Under the pieces are notes generated by a model. That model was given only the letters and a program-made list of their open reading frames with translations, was not told the origin of the DNA and made no database searches. Below, one piece after another: positions 61,433 through 64,000 of a stretch of 64,000 nt of DNA. A program made the translations under genes and the position numbers. This DNA comes from Bacillota bacterium (GTDB lineage: Bacteria; Bacillota_I; Bacilli_A; Erysipelotrichales; Erysipelotrichaceae), in contig JAEWFD010000006.1 of the NCBI GenBank assembly GCA_023388995.1, positions 62,001 to 126,000 of the forward strand, in the 5' to 3' direction. The first letter of the stretch is position 1, and every line of letters starts with the position of its first letter.

Positions 61433-62986
61433 CTAAAACAGGATAGTAATGCAAACTCCTTGTTTTGTATTCTCGACCATACAGGAATATCCCAGCATGG
61501 AAGCAAATGTATCCACTAAATAAAGACCTAGCCCTGTTCCCGTTTGTGCAGTGTTGATAGAGCGCACAAATGGTTCTTTGATATGGGGAAGCAGCTGCTC
61601 TTCAATCCAGCTGCCATGATTGCAGACACAAAGACTGTTTGCAGTTAGTTCAATCGCAATCTGCTGCTTCTCAGCGGTATATTGAAATGCATTCAAAATG
61701 ATATTCTCTGCGATAGAAGTTAAAACAGCAGAATCTGTCAGCAGGATGCACTCTTCCAGGTGTTTTGAAACAACAAGTTCTTTTGCCTGATATAGTATCT
61801 GATAGCGGCTCACCAAATGATCTACCAATTCATGAACCAGTACCTCTTCAATTTCCAATTCCTTGCTTTTTTCCTGAAAAATATCCATCATCGCTTCAAT
61901 CATGTCTTTCATTTTTATTAATTCCTGCTGTACTTTCGGCAGATAGACATCGCGGTCTTTGTATTTCCCTACTTGGTGAATCATGCTTTCCACCAATAAG
62001 GAAGCTCCGGCAATTGGTGTCTTTAATTGATGTGATGCATTCATCATAAATAGTTCTTGTTTTTGCTTGGACTCCGTCAAAGCTTTGTTTTGAATATGCA
62101 ATTCCTGCACGGTTCGCTGCAAGTCCTGGTGCATAGTATTCAACGCTCGCTCCAAAATCTCAAACTCATCGTTGCGATTTTGCTGCTTGAAGACAACACC
62201 ATCTGTTTCATTGCGCTGCGTTGCTTGCTTTGCCAATGTTTCGATCGGTTTCGCAAGTGTCTTGCTGAACCAGCTGGCCGTTCCCAGTACAATACATGCA
62301 AGCACTGCCAGAATCATCGGAATGCTGGCACTGACAATCGGCACCAATTCATGCAACCGCGGCGTCAATGCTGTTCCCAGCGTCAGATAGATGACGTCCT
62401 TTTCTTCTCCGAATGCGAAATACGTATTATAGGAATTTACAGCATCCGTTGCCTGGGCCATCATAATAAAATGATTCTTGCCAACTGTGCGGATTTGGGA
62501 ATAGGACGATTCATCCGCAAATTTGAAGTCTGAATATTGAATGTTCTTTATTTGCACCAATGCGGGAATCTGACTGGTATCAATCAGCTCATTTAAAGCT
62601 TCAAAATCAAGCGCATCGAAAGAAGCAGTATCCTCTATTTCCTGCATCTCACTAACTTGCTGCTTCAATTGATCGATGAATGCGATCAGCTTGGGATGCA
62701 CAATTTCAACAGTTGCATTGAAGTACACGCTGCACACTTCTATTTCATTGCCTGTTAAAGGAACAACAAATGTGAAGGTTGGTATATCCGTATTCTGGTT
62801 GCGCAAGCTCGCACAACCTTGCCTGACGGCTTGCAGCTGGATTTGTTCCATGCTATCCATGTAGCTGTCTTCCTTGTACTTCGTATACAATCCCGGCAAA
62901 AGAAACATGAAGTAGCCAATAATTAAAAGTCCTACCAATGCTGTTGTGGCTGCGGTATAGATAAATACTTTGTTTGATAATTTCAT
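61433..62986 (-). CDS. Sensor histidine kinase of a two-component system
   Basis: Membrane sensor, 517 residues: first helix (about 8-32), an extracytoplasmic domain of about 190 residues (about 33-222), second helix (about 223-245), HAMP, a coiled linker, HisKA with the acceptor His in NASHQLKTPIAG, and HATPase (TGTGLGLYLVD). The ATG at 62986 overlaps the response-regulator stop (ATGA), so the pair is coupled. It is followed by the ABC exporter genes, which it may control. The ligand is unknown; the large external domain suggests direct sensing. Confidence 0.88.
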   Translation of the reverse strand: MKLSNKVFIYTAATTALVGLLIIGYFMFLLPGLYTKYKEDSYMDSMEQIQLQAVRQGCASLRNQNTDIPTFTFVVPLTGNEIEVCSVYFNATVEIVHPKLIAFIDQLKQQVSEMQEIEDTASFDALDFEALNELIDTSQIPALVQIKNIQYSDFKFADESSYSQIRTVGKNHFIMMAQATDAVNSYNTYFAFGEEKDVIYLTLGTALTPRLHELVPIVSASIPMILAVLACIVLGTASWFSKTLAKPIETLAKQATQRNETDGVVFKQQNRNDEFEILERALNTMHQDLQRTVQELHIQNKALTESKQKQELFMMNASHQLKTPIAGASLLVESMIHQVGKYKDRDVYLPKVQQELIKMKDMIEAMMDIFQEKSKELEIEEVLVHELVDHLVSRYQILYQAKELVVSKHLEECILLTDSAVLTSIAENIILNAFQYTAEKQQIAIELTANSLCVCNHGSWIEEQLLPHIKEPFVRSINTAQTGTGLGLYLVDTFASMLGYSCMVENTKQGVCITILF

Positions 62987-63639
62987 AAACTTACCTGGTA
63001 GCGGTATCCCACTCCGATTACCGTATGAATGCAATCCAGCGGCAATTTCTTGCGCAAATTTTTGATGTGCGCATCAATCACCCGGTCACTCACCATAAAA
63101 TCATCTGCCGCAATCACATCCAGCAGCTGTTCTCTGGAAAAGACCCTGTTTGGCTGCTCGTACAATGTTTGCAAAAGCAGAAACTCTGTTACTGTAAGCT
63201 GCAGCGAGACTTGGTTGTAGTATGCCTGATAGCATTCTCCTTTCAATGCGATCCCTTGTTCGAGTACCGGCTTTCCTTTGACGCGACGCAAAATAGCTTC
63301 AATGCGTTTAATTAACAACAATGGAGAAAATGGCTTAATCATATAATCATCCGCTTTTCTGTTGAATGCTTCCAGCTGGCTTTTTTCGTCCTGCAATGCT
63401 GTCAGCACAATCACGGCACACTCCGGCTGCTCTTCTGTCAAAACAGACAACACATCCAGACCGGATACGTACGGAACCATGATATCCAAAATCGCAATAT
63501 CATAGGACTTAGTTTGCAGCAAGTGCAGTGCAGCAGTTCCATCACATGCCAAATCCACCTGATATCCTTTCATAAGCAGGTATTCCTGGGTAACCTCACG
63601 GATGTTTGCATCATCTTCCAGATATAGTATCGTTACCAT
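62983..63639 (-). CDS. OmpR/PhoB-family response regulator
   Basis: 218 residues: receiver domain (about 1-118, acidic pocket LEDD, phospho-acceptor in LDIMVPYVSG, lysine in MIKPFSP) and a winged-helix DNA-binding domain (about 125-216, TVTEFLLLQTLYEQPNRVFSR, then IDAHIKNLRKKL). CAGGAGGA precedes the ATG. It is the first gene of the regulator-kinase-ATPase-permease unit, so it probably regulates its own operon. Confidence 0.92.
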   Translation of the reverse strand: MVTILYLEDDANIREVTQEYLLMKGYQVDLACDGTAALHLLQTKSYDIAILDIMVPYVSGLDVLSVLTEEQPECAVIVLTALQDEKSQLEAFNRKADDYMIKPFSPLLLIKRIEAILRRVKGKPVLEQGIALKGECYQAYYNQVSLQLTVTEFLLLQTLYEQPNRVFSREQLLDVIAADDFMVSDRVIDAHIKNLRKKLPLDCIHTVIGVGYRYQVSL

Positions 63640-63783
63640 ATATTCCTCCTGTTTCTATTCAATCATAACGGTATGAAGTTCGTATGAATGTATTATGAAG
63701 TTTTCTTTGCTTTCTGTAAAGTAGCGGCAGAATTAGCAAACGATCTTTATTTTTCAATCGATCAGTCGATATTAGAAATATAG

Positions 63784-63799
63784 GAGTGTACCTACTCCG
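63784..63799 (+). promoter_or_regulatory. Small hairpin before the last gene
   Basis: GGAGT-GTACCT-ACTCC sits four bases before the ribosome binding site of the gene starting at 63816. It may be a 5' UTR hairpin or an operator; its arms do not cover the ribosome binding site. Confidence 0.3.
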
Positions 63800-63815
63800 A
63801 AATGGAGGTATCAAT

Positions 63816-64000
63816 ATGGAACTTGGCCGCGTAAACAGCGTCAAAACTACTGCCGTATTGTCTGCCGAAGAAAAGAAAACAGAGCAGGCAGCAAAAACAA
63901 AAGAAGAAACAATCAAGCCTTCCACGGATCAATTCGTGAAAAGCGACGAAACACAAGCAGTCACATATAGCCGCAAAACAGCTGTTGAGGAAATCAAAGC
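63816..64000 (+). CDS. N-terminal fragment of an unknown charged protein
   Basis: ATG at 63816 with GGAGG seven bases upstream opens a frame that runs off the window after 61 codons. It begins MELGRVNSVKTTAVLSAEEK and is rich in Lys, Glu, Thr and Ala, with no hydrophobic or signal segment. The composition suggests an extended or coiled region. I do not recognise it. Confidence 0.6.
   Translation, partial: MELGRVNSVKTTAVLSAEEKKTEQAAKTKEETIKPSTDQFVKSDETQAVTYSRKTAVEEIK

Noticed and set aside
1..64000. tRNA, rRNA, CRISPR arrays, insertion sequences, phage or toxin-antitoxin modules
   Set aside because: None could be recognised; repeats seen are short hairpins and one spaced direct repeat.

Overview
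The window looks like chromosome of a spore-forming, motile, low-to-moderate GC member of the Bacillota. The origin-proximal order rpsF-ssb-rpsR-yybS-gdpP-rplI-dnaB, followed by walJ-htrA-rlmH and with purA nearby, is classic for this phylum. A PdaA-like muramic-lactam deacetylase and a LysM-GH18 protein of the spore-hydrolase type suggest endospore formation. Two chemoreceptors and CheW suggest chemotaxis. An Erysipelotrichia-like gut organism would fit, but the species cannot be fixed by reading alone. I saw no rRNA, tRNA, CRISPR array, insertion sequence or phage genes.

Layout. 0-4.7 kb: the tail of a probable MBL-fold hydrolase, class I fructose-bisphosphate aldolase, a MgtA-type Mg2+ ATPase with a notable leader, and a small XRE regulator. 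4.8-20.2 kb: a signalling island with two paralogous chemoreceptors, a CheW, a PAS-GGDEF-HD-GYP protein, a MalT/LAL-type regulator, a hybrid histidine kinase followed by a REC-HD-GYP protein, and a divergent V4R-GGDEF pair. Nearly all of it is devoted to chemotaxis and cyclic-di-GMP signalling. 20.5-26.5 kb: a cupin protein, then a beta-glucoside PTS operon (licR-type regulator, IIA, IIB, IIC, 6-phospho-beta-glucosidase). 26.7-29.4 kb: a consensus promoter and a manganese (yybP-ykoY) riboswitch controlling mntP, a LysM-GH18 gene, and a TM2-domain protein. 29.8-38.5 kb: threonine dehydratase overlapping a type I pullulanase, two related small membrane proteins, a glycogen branching enzyme with a histone-like Lys/Ala tail, phosphoglucomutase, and HPr. 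38.7-48.4 kb: the tightly packed origin-proximal core. 48.5-51.2 kb: an XRE-TPR regulator and an MFS exporter. 51.2-57.7 kb: two paralogous lipoproteins, PdaA-like deacetylase, a small membrane protein, a D-2-hydroxyacid dehydrogenase and a DUF3267 protein. 57.7-64 kb: purA, ispD, a two-component system plus ABC-2 exporter operon, and the start of an unknown charged protein.

How the parts fit. The aldolase, PTS operon, HPr, phosphoglucomutase, branching enzyme and pullulanase form a sugar uptake and glycogen turnover theme. The first 20 kb links environmental sensing to c-di-GMP, and GdpP in the core adds c-di-AMP turnover. Metal homeostasis appears twice under RNA-level control: a recognisable Mn2+ riboswitch before mntP, and a leader peptide plus terminator arrangement before mgtA that does not resemble the M-box. 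The items most worth a second look are the mgtA leader, the V4R-GGDEF pair, the branching-enzyme tail, the hairpin that buries the ribosome binding site of the GH18 gene, the paired small membrane proteins in the glycogen cluster, and the tandem lipoprotein family.
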